DNA of 64,000 nt from an uncultured bacterium (GCA_902780525.1 CACZFL010000002.1:62001-126000); one strand, 5' to 3'. Numbered from the stretch's first letter, positions 42,780 through 52,871 are shown. The notes: generated by a model not told the origin, from the sequence alone. Translations and numbers: made by a program.

Positions 42780-43849
42780 AACCCAAAGTCCTCATCCTCA
42801 GGAACATTAGACTGAAGTTTTATTACCGGTTTATCAACTTTCGGCAAATCATTTTTCTCGGTTGTATTAGTTTCATTATCGAGTTTTATGTATATTTGCA
42901 TGTTATTTTTGGATAACTTTTCGCTCTTTTGTTTCTTTGCCAATCTCATTCTGTTCTCTTCCAGCAATTTTCTTGCTTCAGGAGTGAGGGCTTCGTGTTC
43001 TACCTTGCTTATAACTTCTGCTCTGTCTTTTTGTATTCTTTGCTGCTCTTCTGTTGATAAAGACATTACATTGTTTGCTTTTCTGTCATATTCATCTCTG
43101 TAGCTGTTCTTGAGAATAAATATCTCAACACGCCTGTTTTTAGGGTCTTTTCTTGAATAAGCACCTTCAGCTGGTCTTGTATCAGCAAAGCCGATTGCAC
43201 TAAATAAATTAGGCCCGAAATGAAAACGCTGAATCATATAACGAACAACTGAAGAAGACCTTGCAGATGACAGCTCCCAGTTTGACGGATATATCGGACT
43301 GCTTATAGGCTCACTATCAGTATGACCTTCTACTTTCATAGAATGAAGAACGAATTTTTTACAAATCAGGACTCCGACTTTGTCCAAAAGATTCTTTGCT
43401 TTTGAATTCAGAGTAGCAGAAGCGGGAGCAAATAAATATTTATCATCAAATGTGATAAGCAACCCCTCTTCTTTCATTGTTGCCGTAATCCCCTCAAGCT
43501 CACCCGATTTTTTAAGGCGTTCTATAGATTCTTCTATCTCTTTAAATGCTTCGTCTTCATATTTTTTACTCATCATTTCCATCATCAACCCTGGAATAAA
43601 AGAGTTTGCCTGGTAATTATCAAACATTGCAGGATTACCTTCCAAAATCATATCCTGAGCATCCATGATGTTATTTGATTCAAAAACGTTTTTAAGTGCT
43701 TCTTCAAGCTTTTGATAATCCACAGCATCAGATTGGGCAAGGGCATATAATACTACGAATGTAGCGAATAAAAGTGTAATAAAATCACCGTATGATACCA
43801 GCCATCTTTCGAGGTTTTCATGCTCTTCAGGCGGTTTCTTTCTAGCCAT
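42776..43849 (-). CDS. motB: Flagellar motor stator protein MotB
   Basis: A 357-residue inner-membrane protein. Residues 16-40 (WLVSYGD22FITLLFATFVVLYAL) form the single helix with the essential proton-binding D22. The OmpA-like peptidoglycan-binding domain is at about 150-270 (VEGHTDSEPI, NWELSSARSSSVVRYM, GFADTRP, NRRVEIFI). The C-terminus has an extra 85-residue charged tail compared with shorter relatives. It overlaps motA by 8 bases. Confidence 0.93.
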   Translation of the reverse strand: MARKKPPEEHENLERWLVSYGDFITLLFATFVVLYALAQSDAVDYQKLEEALKNVFESNNIMDAQDMILEGNPAMFDNYQANSFIPGLMMEMMSKKYEDEAFKEIEESIERLKKSGELEGITATMKEEGLLITFDDKYLFAPASATLNSKAKNLLDKVGVLICKKFVLHSMKVEGHTDSEPISSPIYPSNWELSSARSSSVVRYMIQRFHFGPNLFSAIGFADTRPAEGAYSRKDPKNRRVEIFILKNSYRDEYDRKANNVMSLSTEEQQRIQKDRAEVISKVEHEALTPEARKLLEENRMRLAKKQKSEKLSKNNMQIYIKLDNETNTTEKNDLPKVDKPVIKLQSNVPEDEDFGL

Positions 43850-44609
43850 TAGCCGCGTCCTTCTTTTCTTCCAATATAAATGAACGGAGTTTACGTTCTA
43901 TTAATACAGGGCTCTCACCAGCCTGAATTGACAGAACGCCTTCTATAATCATGTTTTTGTATAAAAATACGTCCTGATATATAAACTTAATTCTTGTACC
44001 CAAAGGAATCATAACAAGGTTTGCAGCAAACAAGCCGTAAATTGTCGCAACGAACGCAACCGCAATACCTGCACCTAATTTAGACGGGTCAGATAAGTTC
44101 TGCATAACCTGAATCAAACCAAGTACGGCACCGATAATACCCAGTGTCGGTGAATAACCACCGAATGATTCATAAACTTTTGCTGCATTATGCACCTGCT
44201 GTTCTTCCTGGCTCATTTGGTTCTCAAGCATTTCTCTTACAAGAGTCGGGTCAGTACCATCGGCAACAGCACCCAATCCCAATGTAAGAAGCGGGTCAGA
44301 GGCTGTATTTGCTTCTTTTTCCAATGCGATAATACCTTCTTTTCTTGCTTTTGTGGCAAATCCTCCGATTTCTGTAATTAAAGCATCAAAATCGGATTTT
44401 GGTGGCATATATACATCTTTTAAATATTTTAATGCAGAAATAAGTGTCTTAGCAGGGAAGCTCAGTACAATAGCACCGGTTGTACCACCTAATACGATAA
44501 ACGCCGCCGTAACCTGAAGCAACTGACCTATGTTACCACCTTCCATCGCCTGACCTGTCAAGATGAAAGCTATACCCAGGAATGTACCTATAATTGCAAA
44601 TATATCCAT
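43842..44609 (-). CDS. motA: Flagellar motor stator protein MotA
   Basis: A 255-residue inner-membrane protein with four helices that forms the ion channel with MotB. FAIIGTFLGIAFILTGQ and IVLGGTTGAIVLSFP form the first two helices. ESFGGYSPTLGIIGAVLGLIQ and GAGIAVAFVATIYGLFAAN, with the conserved prolines and charged cytoplasmic loop between, form the last two. The length is that of the short MotA/PomA class. It is the first of three overlapping genes. Confidence 0.94.
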   Translation of the reverse strand: MDIFAIIGTFLGIAFILTGQAMEGGNIGQLLQVTAAFIVLGGTTGAIVLSFPAKTLISALKYLKDVYMPPKSDFDALITEIGGFATKARKEGIIALEKEANTASDPLLTLGLGAVADGTDPTLVREMLENQMSQEEQQVHNAAKVYESFGGYSPTLGIIGAVLGLIQVMQNLSDPSKLGAGIAVAFVATIYGLFAANLVMIPLGTRIKFIYQDVFLYKNMIIEGVLSIQAGESPVLIERKLRSFILEEKKDAANG

Positions 44610-44704
44610 AACTATCTCCGCATTATATACTATTCTACGTATATTAAACTATATTTTGTTAAATTTTAAATCCTTTAAATAGAGGAAGTTGCTTGTTTTA
44701 AACA

Positions 44705-44741
44705 AAAAAGCGGTGCTTCGTTTATATTCGAAACACCGCTT
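44705..44741 (-). terminator. Terminator of the TPR/glycosyltransferase gene
   Basis: AAGCGGTG (44708-44715) pairs with CACCGCTT (44734-44741); TTCG and CGAA extend the stem inward. On the minus strand a TTTTTTG run follows, so it serves the gene ending at 44745. Confidence 0.8.
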
Positions 44742-44744
44742 ATT

Positions 44745-46712
44745 TTATTTTTCATCTTTCTTTTTTGTTTTTGGTTTTGTCGTTTTGGGTTTATCAGCCG
44801 TTTTTGGCTTTGCTGCCGTTGTTTTTGGCTTTGCCGATGATTTTGTTTCCGTTTTTGTTTTTGGTTTAGCGGCTTTTGTTGTTTTTACTGTTTTTGAAGT
44901 TTTTGTTGTTTTTTCTTCTGCTGTTGATTCCTGAGCCTGAGCCGGTTTCGGAATCACACGCTGAGATGGCCTGTACCCTTGTGTTTTGGGTGTAAACATT
45001 AAATCGCTTTTTATTTGTTTCACAATATTTTTTGAGCGAATCTTATTAATTTCTTCCATTATTCTGTTAACGGGATCTTCCCAAGCATTTGAAGTCGGAC
45101 AGGTAAATGGTTTTATGCTCTTGTACCATACTAAGTCTTCACCTTGAGTATCAAACCAACGCCACTCAGAAATAGTATTGAAAATACCAAATGTCTTCTT
45201 ACCAAGAGCTCCGGCAAGGTTCATAACACCGTTATCTGTTGTTACAATCAAATCCATACAGTTCATTGCACAAGCTGTATCTTCCCAGCTTTTGAATGTT
45301 TTTCCGAGTCTTATAAACTCTGCTTCCGGCGGAACTCTATCCATCTGATGGTTCAGGTCATCAACCTGAAAGCTGTATACTTCTACATCAGGAAGGTTCA
45401 TTAAAGGATATAAGTATTCAAGCGGAATATCACGATTTGTTTCTTTACTTGCAAGCGTACCTTCATAAGCAATACCTATTTTAAATTTGTTATTATTATT
45501 TATATATTGACTTCTGTATGCATCTACTTTAGATTGCGGAACCTTAAGATATCCTTGTGCATTTGGAATTGTCTCCGGTTTTGTTTCGCACACAATAGGC
45601 AAATCCATCATCGGAATCCAGAAATCATATCTCAAGTCGGGAACTTCCGCTTCAGTGTATATCTCTACACCTAAATCAGAATCTTTAAAAAGAGATACTA
45701 ATTCTTTTTGAATAACCATAAAAACTTCTTTACAGCGTTTTTTAAGCTCATCAATAAATCTTGCAAACATTATTGTATCGCCAAAACCCTGTTCAAAATG
45801 TACCAGAATAATTTTATCAGTAATATCATTTTTAATATTCCAGCGTTTTTTCTTATTTTTGAAAATTTGCGGGAATGATACTTTTTGATCTAAATCCTCT
45901 TTTTGGAATCTATGCTGAAGGAATTTAAACCCTTCCGCAAATCTCTTATGCTTAACAAGATATGCACCATAAGCGTGCAAATCCGAATGTGTGGGGTTCA
46001 GATACATAAGTTTTGCATACATCTCATCCGCTTTAGCTTCCTCGTGGAATTTGCCGTAAACATAAGCAAGGTTCTTAACAACAATTCTGTTAGTTGGTGC
46101 AAGTTCAAAAGCTCTTTTCAAATATGCAATCTGTTTATCTTTAAATTTGTCCTGATAATACGTTGAATATAAATGACCAAGCATGTTGTTAATTGAAAAA
46201 TTATTCGGATATTTTTCAAGAGCTTTTTCATAATATCCTATAGCTCTTGGATAATCTTGAATATCTGTATATATAATATCACCAAGATATACGTAAACGT
46301 CTTCTTTATCAGGCGAAATCTCTTCAAAATGTTCAAGGAACTTAATTGCAATATCGGCATTACCAAGCTCTTTCATGCAAAGACCGATATTTTTATATAT
46401 TGTAAGCGGATATCCGGGTTGTTTTAACATATCCCCGAACAATTCCAGCGCCGGCAAAAACTGTTGTGAGCTCATCAGTTTTTGACCGCATCCAATACCA
46501 TAGTTTACATATTTGTTGGTAACTAACTGTTTTTCAAGGGGATCAATTATTCTTGGAATAACATCCCTAAATTTATCTAAACCGGTCTTATAATCACCCG
46601 CTTTACAATATTCTTCAGCCATTACTATTTCCAAGGAAGTTAGTAACTCTGCTTCTTTTACTGTATCTAAAGTAATCTCTTTTCTTACAACAAGACGTTT
46701 AGAAACCTGCAT
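44745..46712 (-). CDS. TPR protein fused to a GT9-like glycosyltransferase domain
   Basis: A 655-residue protein. Residues 25-290 consist of TPR-type helix pairs (YCKAGDYKTGLDKF, IKFLEHFEEISPDKEDVYVYL, AIGYYEKALEKYPNNFSINNML). From about 305, DKIILVHFEQGFGDTIMFARF is the GxGDxxxF start of heptosyltransferase-like GT9 domains, and LIVTTDNGVMNLAGALGKKTF is their nucleotide-binding end. The last 65 residues are a Lys/Thr/Ala/Pro-rich low-complexity tail. Such proteins glycosylate surface or flagellar proteins in several phyla. Its position upstream of motA-motB makes flagellin modification a reasonable guess. Confidence 0.85.
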   Translation of the reverse strand: MQVSKRLVVRKEITLDTVKEAELLTSLEIVMAEEYCKAGDYKTGLDKFRDVIPRIIDPLEKQLVTNKYVNYGIGCGQKLMSSQQFLPALELFGDMLKQPGYPLTIYKNIGLCMKELGNADIAIKFLEHFEEISPDKEDVYVYLGDIIYTDIQDYPRAIGYYEKALEKYPNNFSINNMLGHLYSTYYQDKFKDKQIAYLKRAFELAPTNRIVVKNLAYVYGKFHEEAKADEMYAKLMYLNPTHSDLHAYGAYLVKHKRFAEGFKFLQHRFQKEDLDQKVSFPQIFKNKKKRWNIKNDITDKIILVHFEQGFGDTIMFARFIDELKKRCKEVFMVIQKELVSLFKDSDLGVEIYTEAEVPDLRYDFWIPMMDLPIVCETKPETIPNAQGYLKVPQSKVDAYRSQYINNNNKFKIGIAYEGTLASKETNRDIPLEYLYPLMNLPDVEVYSFQVDDLNHQMDRVPPEAEFIRLGKTFKSWEDTACAMNCMDLIVTTDNGVMNLAGALGKKTFGIFNTISEWRWFDTQGEDLVWYKSIKPFTCPTSNAWEDPVNRIMEEINKIRSKNIVKQIKSDLMFTPKTQGYRPSQRVIPKPAQAQESTAEEKTTKTSKTVKTTKAAKPKTKTETKSSAKPKTTAAKPKTADKPKTTKPKTKKKDEK

Positions 46713-46803
46713 AATACAATTCCTCTCTGTTATTTATTACTTGCATAATAACATATTTTTTGCTTTACGGGAAGGTATTAAGCTAATAAATACATCATAA
46801 AAC

Positions 46804-49374
46804 TTAGAACAAATTTAGTTGGGGAGTTAAGTTCTCAATGTCAATTTCCGCTTCTTTTTTTCTGGTTGATAAATTTTTTGAATAATCTTTCTGCATCCTC
46901 TTCATAAGACCTTCCGAGCGGGTAACAACCTCTCTTGGAAGCCCTGCCATTTTTGCAACCTGAATTCCGTAGCTTTTACTTGCACCGCCGGGAACAATTT
47001 TGCGTAAGAATTCAATTTCACCGTTTTCTTCACTAACCGTAATACGATAGTTTTTAATCTGAGGATATGTGTTAGCCATAACGTTAAGCTCGTGGTAGTG
47101 TGTCGCAAAAATACAGCGTGCCTTAATTTTATTTGCTATATATTCCGCAACTGCCCAGGCTATAGCGACACCGTCATACGTACTTGTGCCACGTCCTATC
47201 TCATCAATAAGAATCAGGCTTTTTTCTGTTGCATTATTTAATATGCAGGCTGTTTCGGTCATCTCTACCATAAATGTTGATTTTCCCAGCGTTAAATCAT
47301 CGCTCGCACCAACACGTGTAAAAATTTTATCAACAATACCCAATTCCGCATAATCAGCAGGAACGTATGAACCTATTTGGGCAAGAATAGCAATCAGGGC
47401 ATTTTGACGCATAAACGTAGATTTACCTGCCATATTAGGTCCGGTTAGTATCATAAACTGTGTTTTTATTCTGTCATTAGCAGAGAGCTCAATGTCGTTA
47501 GGAACATACGTCCCAAGCGGCATAATCTGTTCCAAAACCGGATGTCTGCCTCCTTTTACAACAAATCCGCCTCCGGTGTTTAATACAGGACATGTATAAT
47601 TGTTTTCTGCCGCGGTTATGGCAAAAGATGTATATACATCAAGTTCTGCAACACATTCGGCAATATCACGTATAATTGATACAAACTCTTTTGAATAATT
47701 TCTGAAATCTGTATATAACTTATATTCAAGTTCGTACGCTTTTACCTGTGCCGTTAAGACTTCATCTTCATGCTTCTTTAATGCCTCTGTAATAAACCGT
47801 TCACCGTTTGTTAATGTCTGCTTTCTTATATAATCCAAAGGAACTTTGTCAAGATTTGAGTTTGTTATCTCTATGTAATATCCGAAGACTTTGTTATACC
47901 CGACTTTCAGAATATTTATTCCGGTTCTTTCCTTTTCTTTCTGTTCAAAATCCCTAAGCCAGTTTTCGCCGTTGTACATTAAATCACGAAGATAATCCAG
48001 TTCTGAATTAACACCTTCTTTAATCAGTCCGCCTTCTTTAATTTGATTCGGAGCGTCTTCCTTTATTGTTCTTTCTATCGTCTCTGCATAATCACTTATT
48101 AAACCAAGGTTTTCTTCTATACGGTCAAAAACTTTCAGACCTGCAGATTTTGCCGTTTGTACAAGCTGCGGTAATGCTTGCAGTGACAACTTCAGACTGA
48201 GAAAATCTTTTGGAACTGCAGAAGAGTTACTTAGCCTTGTGGATAATCTCTGTATGTCATAAATATTTCTCAGACAATCCTGCAGTTCAAATCGTTCCTT
48301 TGGATTATCTACAATAAGTTTAACCGCTTCCTGACGCTTTCTTATCCTGTTTATGTCCTTTAACGGCTGACGAATCCATGACTTTAAAAGACGTGCGCCC
48401 ATGCTTGTTACTGTTTTATCTGTTGCCCACAAAAGAGAGCCGTATTTATTTTTTTCTCTTAGAGTTTCAGTCAGTTCAAGGTTTTTTCTTGTCCCCTCAT
48501 CAAGAGAAACATATTCCGATAACTCATAGGTATCTATCCGTTCAAATTTTGGGAATCCTTCTTTTGTATTTTCCCAAATATATGCCAAAAGTCCTGCTGC
48601 TGCCCTGAAACCGAGAGGACAATTATCATATCCTATAGAATCAAGCGAAGCTATATTAAATACCTGTTTAAGATTATTTCCTGCAAAATGTTCTTCAAAA
48701 ACTTTTGCCGGAACTTTTGAACAATTGTATTTTTTAAGTATCTCTTCAGGTAAATCTACTGATTCTTCCGGCACAATCTGAAATGGCTGTAATTTTAGTT
48801 TTTTTGCAGATGCGATAATTTCTGAAGGCTGAATACGAGCAAGTTCTGTTAACAATAACGCATAATCAAGCTGTGCTGCCTTAAACTCACCGGTTGAAAT
48901 ATCTGTGTATGCAAAACCCCATTTATCCTTTTCTTTATATACAGCGCACATGTAATTGTTGCTGTTTTGATTTAAAAGACTGCTTTCAAACAGTGTTCCT
49001 GCTGTGATTATTCTCACAACACCACGCTTTACAATCCCTTTGGTAAGTTTTGGGTCTTCAAGCTGTTCGCATACCGCAACTTTGATATCCTTATGAACCA
49101 GCTTTTCAAGATATCCGTCCAATGCTTTTACGGGAATCCCGGCAAGCGGTATTCTGCCCAATTTTCCACATTCTCTTCCCGTAAGGGTAATCTCCAACTC
49201 TCTGGACATTGTTACGGCATCTTCAAAAAACGTTTCATAGAAATCACCCATGCGATATAACAACAAGCAATCCGGATTTTCACGCTTTGTTTCCAAAAAC
49301 TTCTGCATTGCAGGAGTTAAGTCTTCAAATAAAACATCTGCCGTATTAATTAAATTTATCTCTGATTTCCCCAT
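46804..49374 (-). CDS. mutS: DNA mismatch repair protein MutS
   Basis: An 856-residue ATPase that recognises mismatches. The N-terminal domain has LLYRMGDFYETFFEDA, carrying the Phe-x-Glu mismatch wedge. The ATPase part has LTGPNMAGKSTFMRQ (Walker A), SLILIDEIGRGTSTYDG (Walker B/signature) and ATHYHEL. Domain order and length match MutS1. MutL is not in the window. An upstream gap of about 110 bases separates it from the divergent leader-type gene. Confidence 0.97.
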   Translation of the reverse strand: MGKSEINLINTADVLFEDLTPAMQKFLETKRENPDCLLLYRMGDFYETFFEDAVTMSRELEITLTGRECGKLGRIPLAGIPVKALDGYLEKLVHKDIKVAVCEQLEDPKLTKGIVKRGVVRIITAGTLFESSLLNQNSNNYMCAVYKEKDKWGFAYTDISTGEFKAAQLDYALLLTELARIQPSEIIASAKKLKLQPFQIVPEESVDLPEEILKKYNCSKVPAKVFEEHFAGNNLKQVFNIASLDSIGYDNCPLGFRAAAGLLAYIWENTKEGFPKFERIDTYELSEYVSLDEGTRKNLELTETLREKNKYGSLLWATDKTVTSMGARLLKSWIRQPLKDINRIRKRQEAVKLIVDNPKERFELQDCLRNIYDIQRLSTRLSNSSAVPKDFLSLKLSLQALPQLVQTAKSAGLKVFDRIEENLGLISDYAETIERTIKEDAPNQIKEGGLIKEGVNSELDYLRDLMYNGENWLRDFEQKEKERTGINILKVGYNKVFGYYIEITNSNLDKVPLDYIRKQTLTNGERFITEALKKHEDEVLTAQVKAYELEYKLYTDFRNYSKEFVSIIRDIAECVAELDVYTSFAITAAENNYTCPVLNTGGGFVVKGGRHPVLEQIMPLGTYVPNDIELSANDRIKTQFMILTGPNMAGKSTFMRQNALIAILAQIGSYVPADYAELGIVDKIFTRVGASDDLTLGKSTFMVEMTETACILNNATEKSLILIDEIGRGTSTYDGVAIAWAVAEYIANKIKARCIFATHYHELNVMANTYPQIKNYRITVSEENGEIEFLRKIVPGGASKSYGIQVAKMAGLPREVVTRSEGLMKRMQKDYSKNLSTRKKEAEIDIENLTPQLNLF

Positions 49375-49513
49375 AATTGGATTTTAACACATCAAGAACG
49401 GAAAAATGAAACAAAATATGTAAACAATTGTAAAAATCTTTTTTCTTTTGAGCAATTTTTTTCCTTGATAGGCTTTAATAGAATTGAAAAGTGTAGCAGA
49501 AAGGAATGTATAT

Positions 49514-50620
49514 ATGGTACAGCCCATTGATTTTAACAAGCCGGTTTATAGTGCAGTAGATATTAATATAAGAAAACCTGAAGTAAATGCAGGAAAAACA
49601 GTTACAAACCCTAATACGGTTAATAATGATAACGGAATATATAATGCAGTAAAAATTAATATAGACAACCCTTCCGTAAACAGTGACCCAAAAGTTATTT
49701 ACGATTATCCTGAAGCAGACGGCATAATTACTTATGACATGCTCGCAGTTAATCCTGTTGCATTACCTCAGACAGAAGAAACAAAAGTTGAAGAAGCAAC
49801 AGAATCAGGAAAAGATGAAGCTGTTGAAGTTCCGCCTCCAAGCTATACAACGATAGAGGCAGAAAAAGAAGCTGACACAGAGGAAAAAAAAACTTCTGAT
49901 GTAACAAGCAAACTCTCTTTCAGAGGAACGGAGTCTGCTCCTAAAAAGCCTGAAATAGTTCCGTCAGAACCTATTTTACCAAAGGTTGATGTTGAGTTGG
50001 TTGTTCAAAATCTGGCAAATTCTGATAAAGATGTTCAGGCTCAGCAAATGGAAGAAATCGTCAGACTTGCCATAATGGAACCTGAAAAAGCGAAAAACTA
50101 CCTTGTGAGTGATATATTCTCAGGTTTAATAAGCATTACGGAAGAAGATGCAACAAAATTAACTCCTCCTTCCAGTGAACAAATTGAAGCAAGGCAAAAA
50201 TTAATTGCTAATATTATTGCGGTTGAAAAAGATCCAAAAGCTGTTGATAATCTGCCTTACAAGATGAATGACAACGATGTTGCGTTTGCAACAACTCTTT
50301 CTCCTATGGAATTAACCGAAAGAAATAAAGAATACGCAATTACAACATTGGGAGCTCTATCGGAATTATTCATTGAAGATTATCAGGCAAAAGAAGGCAA
50401 AATCGTGCCAATAACAGATGTGCCCGGAGTTTCTGCTATCGTTAACGCATTAAGAAAAGACCCTGACTCAGGTGTAAAACTTGCTGCAATTGATGCTTTA
50501 AGACATATCAAAAGACCGGAATACAAAGAAGAACTCTCTGCAATATTTGCTCTTGCACAGACAGATCCAAATCCGCAAATCTCAAAAATAGCAGAAAAAG
50601 CAATCTCAGAATTAAAATAA
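49514..50620 (+). CDS. HEAT-repeat protein with repeated N-terminal segment
   Basis: About 368 residues from ATG 49514, which has AGAAAGGA 9 bases before it (an in-frame TTG at 49484 lacks one). The N-terminus contains two similar units (VYSAVDINIRKPEVN, IYNAVKINIDNPSVN), then an acidic low-complexity linker with KLSFRGTES, an F-x-G motif as in the leader proteins. The C-terminal 200 residues are helix pairs (DKDVQAQQMEEIVRLA, SGVKLAAIDALRHIKRP, NPQISKIAEKAISEL) of HEAT type. Function is unknown; a scaffold role is likely. Confidence 0.7.
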   Translation: MVQPIDFNKPVYSAVDINIRKPEVNAGKTVTNPNTVNNDNGIYNAVKINIDNPSVNSDPKVIYDYPEADGIITYDMLAVNPVALPQTEETKVEEATESGKDEAVEVPPPSYTTIEAEKEADTEEKKTSDVTSKLSFRGTESAPKKPEIVPSEPILPKVDVELVVQNLANSDKDVQAQQMEEIVRLAIMEPEKAKNYLVSDIFSGLISITEEDATKLTPPSSEQIEARQKLIANIIAVEKDPKAVDNLPYKMNDNDVAFATTLSPMELTERNKEYAITTLGALSELFIEDYQAKEGKIVPITDVPGVSAIVNALRKDPDSGVKLAAIDALRHIKRPEYKEELSAIFALAQTDPNPQISKIAEKAISELK

Positions 50621-50663
50621 AATACATTCATATTTAATACTTGAACTAACTTGCTACACAAAA

Positions 50664-50705
50664 AAAAGAAAACCTTTTAAGTTTTGCTTAAAAGGTTTTC
50701 TTTTT
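50664..50705. terminator. Strong bidirectional terminator after the HEAT-repeat gene
   Basis: AGAAAACCTTTTAAG (ending 50681) pairs with CTTAAAAGGTTTTCT (starting 50687) around a 5-base loop, with A- and T-runs on the two sides. Confidence 0.85.
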
Positions 50706-50782
50706 ACTTAAAAAAATAAACCCATTTCGTTTTTACCCCCTGTTTATTCGTGTTAAAATATTAGTCAAAGAGGTAAGAAATT

Positions 50783-51406
50783 ATGTTTAGAATGATAAAG
50801 ATAGTATTTAACGCAACAATAATTGTACTGGCTTTCATAGGTTTTAATGCAATCGGCGGACAAAAATATGTAGAAGCACTTAAAGACGGTATCGGAACTT
50901 TTATTGCACAGCATAATGCAGAAAGCATAAAAAAGATTGGTGATTTCTCAAAAATGAATGAAGAATTTATTATTGATAACACTATGAGTATAGCAGGCTA
51001 TAAAGCCGTTATCGCTGAGCATAAAGCTTCAGGGCAAAAAATGGTTATACTTGACTCAGGGAAGAAACCGATTTTAACAAAAGAAGACATAAGAGGCCAG
51101 AATCTTGATACAACACTCAAAGATATATCGAAAAAAATCAATTATAAAGGTGTCAAGGTTCAGGACATAACCATTACGAGCAAAGGAACAATGGAAATGT
51201 ACGGTCAAAATGTTCCGTACGCAAAGTTTGATGCACACGTAACAAGACTTCCGTTTTCAGATTTATCAGGCGTTGTTGCAAGTGTAAAAACATCTGACGG
51301 AAATGAAAAACTCGCACTTTCCCTCAGTGAAAAGAAAAAATACTCACAGCTCATAACAAATGAATTTTATAAAGGTGTAGGTGAAAGTGGTACCTCAGCA
51401 AAATAA
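50783..51406 (+). CDS. Membrane-anchored protein of unknown function
   Basis: A 207-residue protein with one N-terminal hydrophobic segment (IKIVFNATIIVLAFIGFNAIG, about 5-25), then a mixed alpha/beta part outside the cytoplasm (KGVKVQDITITSKGTMEMYG, YAKFDAHVTRLPFSDLSG). No family is recognised. It is the first gene of a plus-strand series running to bioY; a DUF2993-like protein follows after 25 bases, suggesting an envelope-related job. Confidence 0.65.
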   Translation: MFRMIKIVFNATIIVLAFIGFNAIGGQKYVEALKDGIGTFIAQHNAESIKKIGDFSKMNEEFIIDNTMSIAGYKAVIAEHKASGQKMVILDSGKKPILTKEDIRGQNLDTTLKDISKKINYKGVKVQDITITSKGTMEMYGQNVPYAKFDAHVTRLPFSDLSGVVASVKTSDGNEKLALSLSEKKKYSQLITNEFYKGVGESGTSAK

Positions 51407-51431
51407 TATCTAAACCATAAGGAAGTATATT

Positions 51432-52253
51432 ATGAAAAAATTTTTAACCTTATTACTGATAATGTTTTTGACCTCTAATCTCTGCTTTGCAATTGACAGA
51501 TACTCTGTTGAATACTTACAGGGCAAAAATCATTTCTCACTGTCCAAAAGAATTGCAGAACATTCAGTAAAAAGAGCTCTTAAAAAAGCTTTAAAGAAAG
51601 AAACCGGAACAAACTTTGATGTTGATTTTGAAGGATACACTCTTTCAAGCATAAAAAGAGGTATTTTTAAATCCATAGAAGTATCCGGTAAAGACGTTAA
51701 ATACAATAATTTAGTGATACCATATGTTCATCTTCAGTCACTTGACGATTACAACTATATTGATTACACCCAAAATCCCGTCGTCTTTAAATGTGATATG
51801 AAATACGCATATGATATTCTTTTAGATGACGAGGTCATAAATACTGCATTAGAAAATTCCAATTACAAAAAAGTTCTCGCCAAAGTTAACAGAATAGCCA
51901 GCCCTTTCTTTGTTGTTAAAGGCGTCAAGACAAAGATTAAAGATGATAAAATGTATATTATAACTGATTATAACTTGCCGCTTGCGGCAACAAAAGACCG
52001 TTCTTTTGTTGCCCAGTCAGATTTTGAGGTAGTTAACGGCAAAATCAAAGCCAAGAATGTACATATTGATACAGTATACGGCAATCTCGGACTCAACAAA
52101 GTTGCTAATCTGATTAACTATCTTAACCCTCTTGAGTTCACTGTTGATATTCTGGAAAACGGTAATCAGAAGACAATTATTGAGAATATTAATATTGTTG
52201 ACAACAAAGTTAAGGTTAGTGGTAAAATATTCTTAAAAGGGGTAACGGAGTAA
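51432..52253 (+). CDS. Exported DUF2993 (LmeA-like) protein
   Basis: A 273-residue protein with signal peptide (MKKFLTLLLIMFLTSNLCFA). The mature part has repeated beta segments (GYTLSSIKRGIFKSIEVSGKDV, YNNLVIPYVHLQSL) and helices, as in DUF2993 proteins of Cyanobacteria and the phospholipid-binding LmeA of actinobacteria. It probably binds lipid in the periplasm. A GGAAG site precedes the ATG. It lies between an anchored protein and a GerMN protein. Confidence 0.7.
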   Translation: MKKFLTLLLIMFLTSNLCFAIDRYSVEYLQGKNHFSLSKRIAEHSVKRALKKALKKETGTNFDVDFEGYTLSSIKRGIFKSIEVSGKDVKYNNLVIPYVHLQSLDDYNYIDYTQNPVVFKCDMKYAYDILLDDEVINTALENSNYKKVLAKVNRIASPFFVVKGVKTKIKDDKMYIITDYNLPLAATKDRSFVAQSDFEVVNGKIKAKNVHIDTVYGNLGLNKVANLINYLNPLEFTVDILENGNQKTIIENINIVDNKVKVSGKIFLKGVTE

Positions 52254-52265
52254 AGGAGTGAAAGT

Positions 52266-52871
52266 ATGAATTTTTCTCAAAAACTCGGAATTTTCTGTTT
52301 AATTATTATAACAACAGTTTATATATATTTTTCGTTCTTTAGCAAAGAAGGTTTTCATCTTCCGCAAAAAAACTATGAAACACCTGCTGTTAATATAAAC
52401 GATGTTCCAAGCCCCGAGAACGAAGAACCATTAGATGAAAATGAAAAAAAACAGGAAATCAAAACAGTTAAAATTTATGTTACAGACGCAAAAGGCAAGC
52501 TTCGTTCAGTAAACAGAAAGTGTGATACATCACTGGAAAAATCATGTTTTACTTTTGCAATAAAAGAGCTTATCTCTGCCCCGACACAATGGGAAAAAAA
52601 TAAAGGTTTATCCTCCGAGGTTCCGTCAAACACAAAGATTTTATCCGTAAGAGAAGGCTCAAATAATATTTTAATCGATTTGTCACCTGCCTTTGAAAGC
52701 GGCGGCGGTGCCGAAAGTACATACATACGGGTGCGCCAGTTAATAAAAACCTCACAGGCAAACACTAATTTGCCGGTATTTCTATATATCAACGGAAGAC
52801 AGGCTGATGTAATAGGCGGTGAGGGTATAATGATTAAGCAACCGTTATCTGAGAGGTCGCTTGATGACTAA
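52266..52871 (+). CDS. GerMN-domain envelope protein
   Basis: A 201-residue protein anchored by an N-terminal helix (IFCLIIITTVYIYFSFF). After an acidic linker, residues 75-195 form a GerMN domain: VKIYVTDAKGKLRSVNR, FAIKELISAP, TKILSVREGSNNILIDLSPAF, RVRQLIKTSQ and PVFLYINGRQADVIGGEG. GerMN domains occur in spore germination GerM and in cyanobacterial and other envelope proteins, often linked to cell-wall work; sporulation is not implied. AAAGGAG precedes the ATG. Confidence 0.85.
   Translation: MNFSQKLGIFCLIIITTVYIYFSFFSKEGFHLPQKNYETPAVNINDVPSPENEEPLDENEKKQEIKTVKIYVTDAKGKLRSVNRKCDTSLEKSCFTFAIKELISAPTQWEKNKGLSSEVPSNTKILSVREGSNNILIDLSPAFESGGGAESTYIRVRQLIKTSQANTNLPVFLYINGRQADVIGGEGIMIKQPLSERSLDD

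Noticed and set aside
52266-52871. Evidence for sporulation from the GerMN domain
   Set aside because: GerMN occurs widely outside spore formers and no other sporulation gene is present.
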